Below, in pieces: positions 57,220 to 64,000 of a stretch of 64,000 bases of DNA. Source of the stretch: Pedobacter quisquiliarum. GTDB lineage: Bacteria > Bacteroidota > Bacteroidia > Sphingobacteriales > Sphingobacteriaceae. The translations under genes were made by a program, and so were the position numbers. Positions within the stretch are counted from its first letter, which is position 1, and the number at the start of each line of letters is the position of its first letter. The stretch lies in contig NZ_BMIL01000001.1 in the NCBI RefSeq assembly GCF_014642175.1, positions 124,001 through 188,000 of the forward strand. The letters run 5' to 3'. The notes below the pieces were generated by a model. The model did no database searches. It saw only the letters and a list, made by a program, of their open reading frames with translations, and was not told the DNA's origin.

Positions 57220-57972
57220 CTACCCGGAAACAACATACTGCCGTAAGGCCTCCAGGTTCTGAATCGCATTTCCCATGGTGTTGTTGAAATATACAAACAC
57301 AACTTTTCCATCTGCCAGCCACTCCCGAACGTATGAAGCATATTCATACAAGAACTGATCTTCGTAACTGCCCCGGTAATTGCCGCCCGGCCCATGGAAT
57401 CTTAAGTAGATGAAATCGGTCGACGCATCGTTTAGTGAAGTACCTTCGCTGAGTTTGTCATGGAGCACAAGTCCCATGTTCAATGCTTCCATCATATCAT
57501 ACGTATCGGTCTGATACCAGCTTTGATGCCTGAATTCCACCGCCACCTTCCACGCTTGATCAGGATCAGCCTGCCGGATCTGAATCAGCAGCTGCTCCAA
57601 CTCGCGCATGAGTACTGGCTTAATACTTCCGGGAAATTGTACGAGCAAACTACCTTTCTTATCACCAGCGGCTTCAATCCTTTCAAAAAAGTGCTGAATG
57701 TGCGCCGCCTGATACTGCAGCCCTTTGCCATGTGTGATTTCCCGCCAAAGCTTAAATGTGAATTTGAAGTCATCAGGCGTATCCGCTGCCCATTTCGCAA
57801 CCGTTGAAGCCATCGGCACCTTGTAAAAGGAGCTGTTGATCTCGATGCTGTTGAACAAAGAGCCATAATAGCAAAGCCGACTCCTGTTTTTAAATTCTTC
57901 AGGGTAATATTCTTTGTTCGGGACCGGAAGTAATAAGCCGCTTGTGCCAGTATAAAAATTGGGTGTATTCAT
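57220..57972 (-). CDS. DUF72 family protein
   Basis: The 250-residue TIM-barrel-like protein of the YecE/DUF72 family has YTGTSGLLLP near the N-terminus, FNSIEINSSFYKVP, FKFTFKLWREITHGK, VAVEFRHQSWY and the late YLRFHGPGGNYRGSY, then VVFVYFNNTMGNAIQNL. The start is set at ATG 57972 (MNTPNFYTG); GTG 57990 and ATG 57981 are alternatives. The biochemical function of the family is unknown. Confidence 0.88.
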   Translation of the reverse strand: MNTPNFYTGTSGLLLPVPNKEYYPEEFKNRSRLCYYGSLFNSIEINSSFYKVPMASTVAKWAADTPDDFKFTFKLWREITHGKGLQYQAAHIQHFFERIEAAGDKKGSLLVQFPGSIKPVLMRELEQLLIQIRQADPDQAWKVAVEFRHQSWYQTDTYDMMEALNMGLVLHDKLSEGTSLNDASTDFIYLRFHGPGGNYRGSYEDQFLYEYASYVREWLADGKVVFVYFNNTMGNAIQNLEALRQYVVSG

Positions 57973-58125
57973 CACCACCATAAACAGCACATGGGGTTAA
58001 ATGGTTCGGTGGTTCTCGCTTACCTTCACAGTTCTCAACAAAACTTTTCGTTTCACGTACAAAGTTTCCTTAACCTGGTCGGTTATTTAAGAAATTGGTA
58101 AATTAGTATTAAGCAAATCTGAGCC

Positions 58126-58941
58126 ATGAAAACAACCCTTTTTCGCTCTTGTGTATTTATAGCGCTTGGAACAATGTTCTTCAGCTGTGCCAAAGACGAC
58201 GCAGCAGTCCTGGAGTCGGCCACCAACGTCTCCAGCCAAGCGCTTAATGAGGCTGAACAATTCGCCTGGTTCCCAACTTATAAAGAAGTGGATCCTGGCA
58301 AGGATGCTTCCGGTTCACTGAATACCCCCACGGAACCGCGACTGAATTTTCCTTACGGGCCCGACGATGAGATCCCGAAACGGTATCCTTTCAAAGTCAT
58401 TGATAAGCCCGATCTGGGTTATGTTAACGAAACCTGCTTGTTTGATATCGCTGATCTGGAGCGGAACAAATCCTATCATAAACTTCAGAATGGCAGCTTA
58501 AGAATCGGATTTTTCGATGATGGTTTTGAACCAATAAGACTAATTAAGTTGCCTTCTTCAAGCGAGTCGGGCTGGAACGCACATTGGGGCACGACACCTG
58601 CTGTTGAACAGGAGAAACCAGATGTCCTCTATTATAATACCTGGAATTCCCGGTCCATAATCATTTATTTATCTAAGCCATGTACCGAATTTGGCTTCGA
58701 AATAGCGCCTAACAATAAAAGGTCGACTCATAGCTTCATCGTAGACGTCGGCGATTGGCTAAATGATGATTCCAAAGGAACGGTAAGCGTGGAAACGAAA
58801 ACACCTTCAGGGGCAGCACTTGCTGCAATAAAAGCAACTAAACCCTTTCGTATGGTTCGAATCTGGAGCATAGGAAGTCCAACGCTACCTTTAGCGGAAG
58901 GTATGGCAATTTCAAACATCCGCTATACGCTTGCAAAGTAA
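58126..58941 (+). CDS. Lipoprotein of unknown function
   Basis: The 271-residue predicted lipoprotein has a signal ending in MFFSC (Cys21) followed by Ala-Lys-Asp-Asp. The mature part starts with a Ser/Asn-rich linker, then a beta-rich globular domain (SIIIYLSKPCTEFGFEIAP, THSFIVDVGDWL, MVRIWSIGSPTLPLAEG). The latter half resembles a beta-sandwich such as a PEP-CTERM/choice-of-anchor or carbohydrate-binding fold; I cannot name a family. It is monocistronic with a hairpin after the stop. Confidence 0.72.
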   Translation: MKTTLFRSCVFIALGTMFFSCAKDDAAVLESATNVSSQALNEAEQFAWFPTYKEVDPGKDASGSLNTPTEPRLNFPYGPDDEIPKRYPFKVIDKPDLGYVNETCLFDIADLERNKSYHKLQNGSLRIGFFDDGFEPIRLIKLPSSSESGWNAHWGTTPAVEQEKPDVLYYNTWNSRSIIIYLSKPCTEFGFEIAPNNKRSTHSFIVDVGDWLNDDSKGTVSVETKTPSGAALAAIKATKPFRMVRIWSIGSPTLPLAEGMAISNIRYTLAK

Positions 58942-58943
58942 AA

Positions 58944-58981
58944 TAGGAGCGAAGCGACACTTCCTTAGCCGCTTGCTCCTA
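58944..58981. terminator. Bidirectional hairpin between lipoprotein and TerB-like genes
   Basis: TAGGAGC-g-AAGCG pairs with CGCTTGCTCCTA (one bulge), followed by TTTT on the minus strand and preceded by AAAA. It lies between two convergent genes and can end both. Confidence 0.65.
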
Positions 58982-59028
58982 AAAGCTCAACTTATTTACA
59001 GTAAGCGTTGTTACTTTAGATGCCTTTA

Positions 59029-59412
59029 TTACTGTGCGTTTTGAAACTGTTTAACCATATCATCCAATATTGCCTTACCAAGTCCAACGCGATTGGCGTA
59101 TTCCAGGCAAAGTGCATATTCCTTATCGTGGATGGTTCCATCCTGGGTCATCATTTGTACCAGCGTCTGCAATTCAAGCGTTTTCTGAAGGCTGTCTTCC
59201 GGAATGATAAAAGTCAGCACGCCCAGGTTGTCCGCCATTGGCATAACCTCATCGGCAGAAAGCCCAAGTTTGTTCCCAATGCTGAGCAACAACTCACTTT
59301 CGCCTTCCTCAAGCACTTTGTCTGCTGCAGCAACTAAAACAAGGTTTTGGTAAAATGATAGTTTCTTCTGAGGAGTATTCAGCACCTCCTCTAATGATCG
59401 TATATTTAGCAT
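59029..59412 (-). CDS. TerB-like helical protein
   Basis: The 127-residue all-helical soluble protein resembles the TerB/DjlA-N fold: LVLVAAADKVLEEGESELLLSI, then LQTLVQMMTQDGTIHDKEYALCLEYANRVG. Its two acidic segments (ADKVLEEGE and MTQDGTIHDKE) match the pattern of the paired metal-binding loops of that fold. The function is unknown; such proteins are often linked to stress or membrane-associated complexes in other bacteria. No other ter genes are nearby. Confidence 0.72.
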   Translation of the reverse strand: MLNIRSLEEVLNTPQKKLSFYQNLVLVAAADKVLEEGESELLLSIGNKLGLSADEVMPMADNLGVLTFIIPEDSLQKTLELQTLVQMMTQDGTIHDKEYALCLEYANRVGLGKAILDDMVKQFQNAQ

Positions 59413-59829
59413 AGATATGGTCTTTAGTGTACCGAACGATCCTCAAAATTCCTACCATAAAGGACATTCATCATTCCTGAAAACCCGCATCATCGTATCA
59501 AGGTGCTTTTCTGCTCAAAAAATCAAGGGAATACAGCCTTGCTGGTGTAAAAGTTACACTTACTGAATTGTAGCTTTATATGCATGTCCTTCTCGTTCCA
59601 ATCACCTGATTATCAGCTACAATCTTCTCGATTGCAAGCTTTGCTTCATACGATTATTTAAGGCAGCATTCAAAAAAATAAGGTTAGTAAATTATTAATT
59701 ATATATTTGCAAGCATTGCTGGATGGTGCAAACTGGTGCTTACTAAGCCATTAACACCATCTTTCAACATATACTTGAACAAGCCTCGTAAAGTATGCAA
59801 CAGGCAATTAAATTTAAAAGACAACCCGA
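59413..59829. other. 417-bp intergenic region before adk
   Basis: AT-rich with no credible ORF on either strand. The only element I can support is the -7 box at 59702-59709, which would give adk a 5' untranslated region of about 115 nt. The left half (59413-59650) shows nothing I can name and may hold a remnant or a small RNA. Confidence 0.4.
59702..59709 (+). promoter_or_regulatory. -7 box (TATATTTG) upstream of adk
   Basis: A TAnnTTTG match 120 nt before the adk ATG; the surrounding sequence is very AT-rich, so moderate confidence only. Confidence 0.5.
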
Positions 59830-60399
59830 ATGCTAAATTTTGTTCTCTTTGGCCCACCGGGTGCAGGTAAAGGCACCCAATCAGAAAAATTGATCGAAAA
59901 ATATCAATTGATTCACATCTCCACCGGTGATCTCTTCAGATCACACATAAAAAACCAGACTGCTTTAGGACAGAAAGTTAGTGCATTGATCGCAGAAGGT
60001 CAATTGGTTCCTGATGGTATCACCATCGATATGTTGGAAGAAGAAGTGAACAAGAGTCCAAATGCAAAGGGCTTCATCTTTGACGGTTTTCCACGTACCA
60101 TTCCTCAGGCCATTGCTTTAGACGAGTTTCTGGAACAGAAAGGCACTTCCATCTCCGCAGTGATCGCACTTGACGTTGATCAGGAAGAACTTAAAAAAAG
60201 GGTGGCACAGCGCCAGAAAGAATCCGGAAGGGTAGATGATCAGGCGGATAAAATCCAGAAGCGCATCGAGGAGTACTTCACAAAGATCATTCATGTGCTT
60301 CCATACTACGAAGAACAAAACAAATTAACGAAGATCAATGGTATCGGCAGCATCGAAGGCATCTTTGATGAGCTATGTGCCGTTGTCGATCAATACTAA
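59830..60399 (+). CDS. adk: Adenylate kinase
   Basis: The enzyme interconverts AMP + ATP and 2 ADP. P-loop GPPGAGKGTQ (residues 7-16), HISTGDLFR and GFIFDGFPRT are present. The LID is the short type (KRVAQRQKESGRVDDQADKI) without zinc cysteines, which explains the length of 189 residues, against about 214 in E. coli. It is followed 132 bp later by obg, with a hairpin and a new promoter between. Confidence 0.96.
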   Translation: MLNFVLFGPPGAGKGTQSEKLIEKYQLIHISTGDLFRSHIKNQTALGQKVSALIAEGQLVPDGITIDMLEEEVNKSPNAKGFIFDGFPRTIPQAIALDEFLEQKGTSISAVIALDVDQEELKKRVAQRQKESGRVDDQADKIQKRIEEYFTKIIHVLPYYEEQNKLTKINGIGSIEGIFDELCAVVDQY

Positions 60400-60413
60400 T
60401 AAAATTATACCAT

Positions 60414-60456
60414 CAAATAGCGGGATAGATTTAATTCGTCCCGCTATTTGCATTTC
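60414..60456 (+). terminator. Probable terminator after adk
   Basis: A perfect 12-bp stem CAAATAGCGGGA / TCCCGCTATTTG with a 13-nt loop is followed by CATTTCTT. The stem is strong but the U-tract is interrupted; it also ends just before the obg -7 box. Confidence 0.65.
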
Positions 60457-60457
60457 T

Positions 60458-60465
60458 TATCTTTG
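60458..60465 (+). promoter_or_regulatory. -7 box (TATCTTTG) of obg
   Basis: An exact consensus match 66 nt upstream of the obg ATG at 60532. A 16-bp dyad (60474-60489) lies at or just past the expected transcription start. Confidence 0.6.
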
Positions 60466-60473
60466 CGCAATTA

Positions 60474-60489
60474 TGCAATGCATATTGCA
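60474..60489. repeat. Palindrome TGCAAT-GCAT-ATTGCA at the obg transcription start
   Basis: A perfect 6-bp inverted repeat with a self-complementary GCAT centre, 8 nt downstream of the obg -7 box. It could be an operator or a 5'-UTR structure. It also contains an ATG that opens a 26-codon ORF overlapping the obg start. Confidence 0.4.
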
Positions 60490-60531
60490 AGGCTTCATTC
60501 AAGAGCCACCATTCCATTTAATCAGAATAAT

Positions 60532-61530
60532 ATGTCACAAGGTTCCAATTTCGTAGATTATGTAAAAATATGCTGCCGTTCTGGTAAGGGCGGACCGGGT
60601 TCGGCACACTTGCACCGTGATAAAATGACCTCCACCGGAGGCCCCGATGGCGGTGATGGCGGTCGTGGCGGGCACATCATTTTAAAAGGTAATCCACAGT
60701 TCTGGACTTTGCTACACTTAAAATATCGTAAGCACATCATCGCAGAAGATGGTTTGAGCGGCTCCAGCTCAACTTCTACCGGTAAGTCTGGTAAAGATGA
60801 AGTGCTGGAAGTACCACTTGGAACCATCGCCAAAGATGCCGAAACCGGAGAGGTGCTTTTCGAAATTACCAACGAAGGGGAGACCAAGATCCTGACCGCA
60901 GGGGGTAGAGGTGGACTGGGTAACTGGCACTTTAAATCCTCTACGCAACAAACGCCACGTTTCGCTCAACCTGGTGAAGCCGGTACGGAGCGTTGGGTAG
61001 TGCTTGAACTTAAAGTACTTGCCGATGTAGGTCTGGTTGGTTTCCCGAATGCAGGTAAATCAACTTTACTCTCTGTCGTTTCTGCAGCTAAGCCGGAGAT
61101 TGCAGATTATGCTTTTACAACACTGGTTCCCAATTTAGGCATTGTATCCTACCGCGGAGACAAGTCGTTTGTAATGGCAGATATTCCAGGGATTATCGAA
61201 GGTGCGTCTAAAGGTAAAGGCCTGGGTTATCGCTTTCTACGTCATATTGAGAGAAATTCCGTGCTGTTGTTTATGGTTCCGGCAGACACAAACAGAAGCA
61301 TCACAGAAGAATACGAAATCCTTAAGCGCGAGTTAAAGGCTTATAACTCAGAGCTGATGCAGAAGCCGCATATCCTGGCGGTTACCAAATCAGATATGCT
61401 GGATGAGGAATTGAAAAATGAAATGAAAGCGGATCTACCAACAAACATTCCCACAATCTTCATCTCCTCGGTTGCACAGAAAGGCTTAACGGAACTGAAA
61501 GATTTGCTTTGGGCTGCTATTGCAGGCTAA
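60532..61530 (+). CDS. obg: Obg/CgtA GTPase
   Basis: The 332-residue ribosome-associated GTPase acts in 50S maturation and stress control. The Gly-rich Obg domain (about 1-158) begins [20 protein letters not shown] and includes [10 protein letters not shown]. The G domain has G1 [11 protein letters not shown]2/G3 [10 protein letters not shown] and [10 protein letters not shown], and G4 TKSD. The C-terminal OCT extension is essentially absent. ATG 60532 starts at the Obg fold; longer frames upstream run through the promoter. It overlaps the convergent aminotransferase by 4 nt. Confidence 0.96.
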   Translation: MSQGSNFVDYVKICCRSGKGGPGSAHLHRDKMTSTGGPDGGDGGRGGHIILKGNPQFWTLLHLKYRKHIIAEDGLSGSSSTSTGKSGKDEVLEVPLGTIAKDAETGEVLFEITNEGETKILTAGGRGGLGNWHFKSSTQQTPRFAQPGEAGTERWVVLELKVLADVGLVGFPNAGKSTLLSVVSAAKPEIADYAFTTLVPNLGIVSYRGDKSFVMADIPGIIEGASKGKGLGYRFLRHIERNSVLLFMVPADTNRSITEEYEILKRELKAYNSELMQKPHILAVTKSDMLDEELKNEMKADLPTNIPTIFISSVAQKGLTELKDLLWAAIAG

Positions 61531-62714
61531 GCCAATTGATCTAAAGCTGCAAGGATTACTTTGCAGACCTTCCGGATTTCAGCTGTTGTTATGATTAAAG
61601 GCGGTGCGATACGCATCGCCGTTTCACAATGTAAAAACCAATCGATAATTACACCTTCCTTGCCACACAGCTGACTCACTTGCTCCACCTGTTGAAAGCT
61701 GTCGAGCTGCATGCAAAGCATCAGTCCCATGCCACGAACTTCCCTGATCTTGGGATGTACCAACAGCTCACGGAATAATGCCTCTTTCTCAAAAACCGTC
61801 GGCACAAGTTGTTCCTCCAGAATCACCTCCAGGTTCGCCAATCCAGCTGCGCAAGATACCGGATGACCTCCGAAAGTTGTGATATGGCCCAGAATCGGGT
61901 TTTCTGCCAATACACCCATCACGCGCTTATCCGCAACGAAAGCACCAATTGGCATGCCGCCGCCTAAAGCTTTCGCCAGCAGCAGTATATCCGGCACGAT
62001 GCCGTAATGCTCAAAAGCAAACAGTTTACCCGTCCGGCCAAATGCCGCCTGTATTTCATCCAGAATCAACAATGCACCGACTTCATCGCAACGTTGACGT
62101 AACATCTGCATGTAATCAACATCTGCAACCCGTATCCCGGCTTCACCCTGTAAGGTTTCCATAATCACACATGCCGTTTCCGTAGTGATAAGCTCCAGAT
62201 CTTCAACGGCGTTGAAGTTTATAAAGCTGACATCCGGTAACAAGGGGCGGTATTTCTGCTTAAATTCTTCATTGCCCATCACACTTAAGGCGCCATGCGT
62301 ACTACCATGGTAGGCATTGTGGCAAGAGATGATCTGACTTCTTCCTGTAAAACGCTTGGCAAGCTTCAACGCACCTTCTGTGGCTTCTGCACCGGAGTTT
62401 ACGAAGTATACGTTGTTTAGCCTTGATGGCAGCACGGAAACCAGCTTTTCAGCAAACTTTACCATAGGCGTTTGCACATACTCCCCGTAAACCGTCAGGT
62501 GAAGGTATTTATCCAACTGTGCCCTGATTGCATCCAACACGGCCGGATGGCGATGACCGATGTTGCTTACTGCAAAACCAGATACCAGGTCTATGTACGC
62601 TTTGCCGCTGGTGTCATACAGATATATGCCCGATGCATGTTCAATTTCGAGCATTTTAGGTGTTGTGGATGTCTGTGCGGTATTCAGTAGAAAGAGTTGC
62701 TTGTTGCTGATCAT
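61527..62714 (-). CDS. Class III aminotransferase (acetylornithine/ornithine-type)
   Basis: The 395-residue PLP enzyme has the PLP lysine in [16 protein letters not shown] and the signature region [43 protein letters not shown] and [17 protein letters not shown] are also present. The substrate could be acetylornithine, ornithine or another omega-amino acid; no arginine genes are adjacent. ATG 62714 is chosen over a TTG at 62735. A 10-bp inverted repeat lies in the divergent region shared with the thioredoxin gene. Confidence 0.88.
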   Translation of the reverse strand: MISNKQLFLLNTAQTSTTPKMLEIEHASGIYLYDTSGKAYIDLVSGFAVSNIGHRHPAVLDAIRAQLDKYLHLTVYGEYVQTPMVKFAEKLVSVLPSRLNNVYFVNSGAEATEGALKLAKRFTGRSQIISCHNAYHGSTHGALSVMGNEEFKQKYRPLLPDVSFINFNAVEDLELITTETACVIMETLQGEAGIRVADVDYMQMLRQRCDEVGALLILDEIQAAFGRTGKLFAFEHYGIVPDILLLAKALGGGMPIGAFVADKRVMGVLAENPILGHITTFGGHPVSCAAGLANLEVILEEQLVPTVFEKEALFRELLVHPKIREVRGMGLMLCMQLDSFQQVEQVSQLCGKEGVIIDWFLHCETAMRIAPPLIITTAEIRKVCKVILAALDQLA

Positions 62715-62748
62715 GGCTATGGTATAGGCCTGCAAAATTAGGAAACTA

Positions 62749-62782
62749 TTTAAACTATGGTTTGTTATGCGGATAGTTTAAA
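62749..62782. repeat. Inverted repeat in the aminotransferase/thioredoxin divergent promoter region
   Basis: TTTAAACTAT (62749-62758), a 14-nt spacer, then ATAGTTTAAA (62773-62782). A further AAACTAT copy overlaps on the left (62743-62749). Perfect 10-bp arms between two divergent starts suggest a regulator-binding site. Confidence 0.5.
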
Positions 62783-62791
62783 CTTAGCCCA

Positions 62792-63088
62792 ATGTCAAAA
62801 TTTAACGAACTCATAAGATCTGATAAGCCGGTGCTTGTAGATTTTTCTGCCGAATGGTGTGGTCCCTGCAAGATGATGGCACCGATACTGCAGCAACTTA
62901 AAGGCATGATCGGGGATCAGGTAACCATATTAAAGGTCGACGTAGACCGAAATCCGGATGTTTCGAACCTTTACAGAATTCAGGGCGTACCCACATTGAT
63001 CCTGTTTAAGAATGGCGAAATCAAATGGCGACAATCTGGAGTTGTACAGGCCAGTCAGCTGAAATCTGTGATAGATGCTGCGCTCTAA
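62792..63088 (+). CDS. trxA: Thioredoxin
   Basis: The 98-residue classical thioredoxin has the active site WCGPC (Cys23, Cys26) in [16 protein letters not shown], the cis-Pro in GVPTLILF and the buried Asp in VLVDFSA. It reduces disulfides of peroxiredoxins, reductases and other cytoplasmic targets. No thioredoxin reductase is adjacent. Several thioredoxins are likely in the genome, so the trxA symbol is provisional. Confidence 0.92.
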   Translation: MSKFNELIRSDKPVLVDFSAEWCGPCKMMAPILQQLKGMIGDQVTILKVDVDRNPDVSNLYRIQGVPTLILFKNGEIKWRQSGVVQASQLKSVIDAAL

Positions 63089-63151
63089 AGCGGTATCCCA
63101 TCAACAAAGAAAATCCACCCATTCCTGACCTGTAAATCCATGAATTTGGGT

Positions 63152-63616
63152 TTATGAAGCCTGAATGGCTTGCTTTTGCCTGTCCAGGTCCTTTAATCTG
63201 TTTTCTTTACTTGCTAGATCACTTTGCGCATTCGCCAATGCTTTTTGTGCATCATTGAGTTTCTCGTTGGCGTCTTTTGCATCTTCTGCATCATCTTTAG
63301 CATCATCTGCTTTGGACTTAGCTTTTTTGATCTGCTTTAAGTTTCCACTCGTCGCTGTAGCAGCTTGTCTTCTGCTTTCTTCCAAAGATTCCCTTGACTT
63401 GGCTTCTGCTTTCTGTGCCTTAGCTTCTAAAATCGGAATATCACTTCTGAGTTTATTGATGTCACCCTGTAGATTTACCACCTCACGTAAGAGCACACGG
63501 TATTCCTTGTTCAGGTTTACCGTATCGGCAGCGGTGCTGTAGGTTTTTGGAGAGCAACTGTAAAAAAATGCACTTAAGAACAGCGCGATTGGTAATAGGT
63601 AGATGATTTTTTTCAT
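63152..63616 (-). CDS. Coiled-coil lipoprotein
   Basis: The 154-residue predicted lipoprotein has a signal ending in FFYSC (Cys21). Almost the whole mature part is a Lys/Ala/Asp/Glu-rich helix with heptad periodicity (EAKAQKAEAKSRESLEESRR, KSKADDAKDDAEDAKD). It probably anchors to the outer membrane as a rod or spacer, in the way Lpp-type proteins do. No homologue is claimed. Confidence 0.78.
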   Translation of the reverse strand: MKKIIYLLPIALFLSAFFYSCSPKTYSTAADTVNLNKEYRVLLREVVNLQGDINKLRSDIPILEAKAQKAEAKSRESLEESRRQAATATSGNLKQIKKAKSKADDAKDDAEDAKDANEKLNDAQKALANAQSDLASKENRLKDLDRQKQAIQAS

Positions 63617-63634
63617 ACCCCCTATAAACCAATA

Positions 63635-63665
63635 ACCATGCCCCTTTGATTTAAAGGCATGGTTA
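63635..63665 (-). terminator. Hairpin after the mutase gene
   Basis: AACCATGCC / GGCATGGTT, 9 bp, with an internal CTTT/AAAG extension. It lies just after the mutase stop on the minus strand, but no U-run follows, so termination is uncertain. Confidence 0.4.
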
Positions 63666-63673
63666 CAATGGTG

Positions 63674-64000
63674 TTACATGTTTCTGCGGTACTGGCCGCC
63701 AACTTCATAAAGCGCATTAGATATTTGCCCTATTGAGCAGTATTTACATACTTCCATCAGCGCTTCAAAGATATTCTCACCAGCAATGGCGCGCAGCTGC
63801 AAGTCGCGCAACAATGCTACAGATCTATCCTGATTCCGATGTTTAAAGTCCTCAAGGGCATTGATCTGGAACTGCTTTTCTTCTTCAGTAGCCCGGATCA
63901 CCTCGGAAGGCACAATGGTGGGGGAGCCGTTTTTATTTAAAAACGTGTTAACACCTACAATTGGATAGTCGCCATTATGTTTAAGCGTCTCATAGTGCAG
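63674..64000 (-). CDS. Methylmalonyl-CoA mutase family protein, IcmF-like (C-terminus only)
   Basis: 109 codons are visible, open to the right window edge (the 5' part is outside). The sequence PIVGVNTFLNKNG..., PSEVIRATEEEKQ and IGQISNALYEVGGQYRRNM matches the C-terminus of IcmF-type fused acyl-CoA mutases (B12-dependent carbon-skeleton mutase with an internal G-protein chaperone). Only the tail is seen, so the full domain order cannot be checked. Confidence 0.85.
   Translation of the reverse strand: MHYETLKHNGDYPIVGVNTFLNKNGSPTIVPSEVIRATEEEKQFQINALEDFKHRNQDRSVALLRDLQLRAIAGENIFEALMEVCKYCSIGQISNALYEVGGQYRRNM

Noticed and set aside
60448..60531. N-terminal extension of Obg
   Set aside because: The extra frame runs through the adk hairpin and the obg -7 box; the Obg fold begins at ATG 60532.

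Overview
The window is chromosomal DNA from a Bacteroidota bacterium, most likely Sphingobacteriaceae (Pedobacter-like). The evidence is Bacteroidota-type -7 boxes (TAnnTTTG) upstream of many genes, few Shine-Dalgarno sites, many lipoproteins, a lipidated TamA homologue (TamL), a SusB-like GH97 enzyme, the long form of IspG, an isolated atpDC pair, and an IcmF-like mutase C-terminus at the right edge. It looks like core genome. I see no phage, insertion sequence, CRISPR array or rRNA, and one tRNA.

Layout. 1-7.1 kb (-): tamL (cut by the window edge) and tamB, overlapping, for outer-membrane assembly. 7.3-15.2 kb: cdd and parC (+), then a HupE-like membrane protein, an unknown lipoprotein, an RlmI-like methyltransferase and mlaF/mlaE (-). 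15.3-18.5 kb (+): a small unknown protein, an SDR enzyme, and a PspC / LiaF-like / RDD membrane-protein run. 18.5-29.6 kb (+): ispG, then a tetrapyrrole cluster hemA - hemC/D fusion - hemB - hemL - histidine kinase - response regulator - TPR protein - hemE - hemJ, with many 1-nt overlaps. 29.7-31.9 kb (+): ECF sigma factor, membrane partner (probable anti-sigma) and a beta-barrel protein. 31.9-39.2 kb: orphan ABC ATPase, lipoprotein, DUF1080 protein, five-PAS histidine kinase and GH97 alpha-glucosidase. 39.3-52.9 kb (-): a complete branched-chain amino-acid operon, leader peptide - ilvE - ilvD - ilvB - ilvN - ilvC - leuC - leuD - tandem ABC ATPase - leuB - leuA - ilvA. 53.3-55.1 kb (-): atpD-atpC. 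55.2-64 kb: RmlD-like reductase, peroxiredoxin, tRNA-Arg, DUF72 protein, lipoprotein, TerB-like protein, adk, obg, class III aminotransferase, thioredoxin, coiled-coil lipoprotein and the partial mutase.

The most notable find is not a conventional gene. On the minus strand, upstream of ilvE, lies a 27-codon ORF in which 14 residues are Ile, Leu or Val. It is followed by a terminator hairpin whose 5' arm can instead pair with the last codons of that ORF. This is a textbook layout for ribosome-mediated attenuation of the ilv/leu operon. Other points of interest are the two-component system inside the hem operon, an orphan two-domain ABC ATPase inside the leu genes, promoters placed so close to start codons that transcripts should be leaderless (ispG and the 31.9 kb ABC ATPase), and several perfect inverted repeats in promoter regions.
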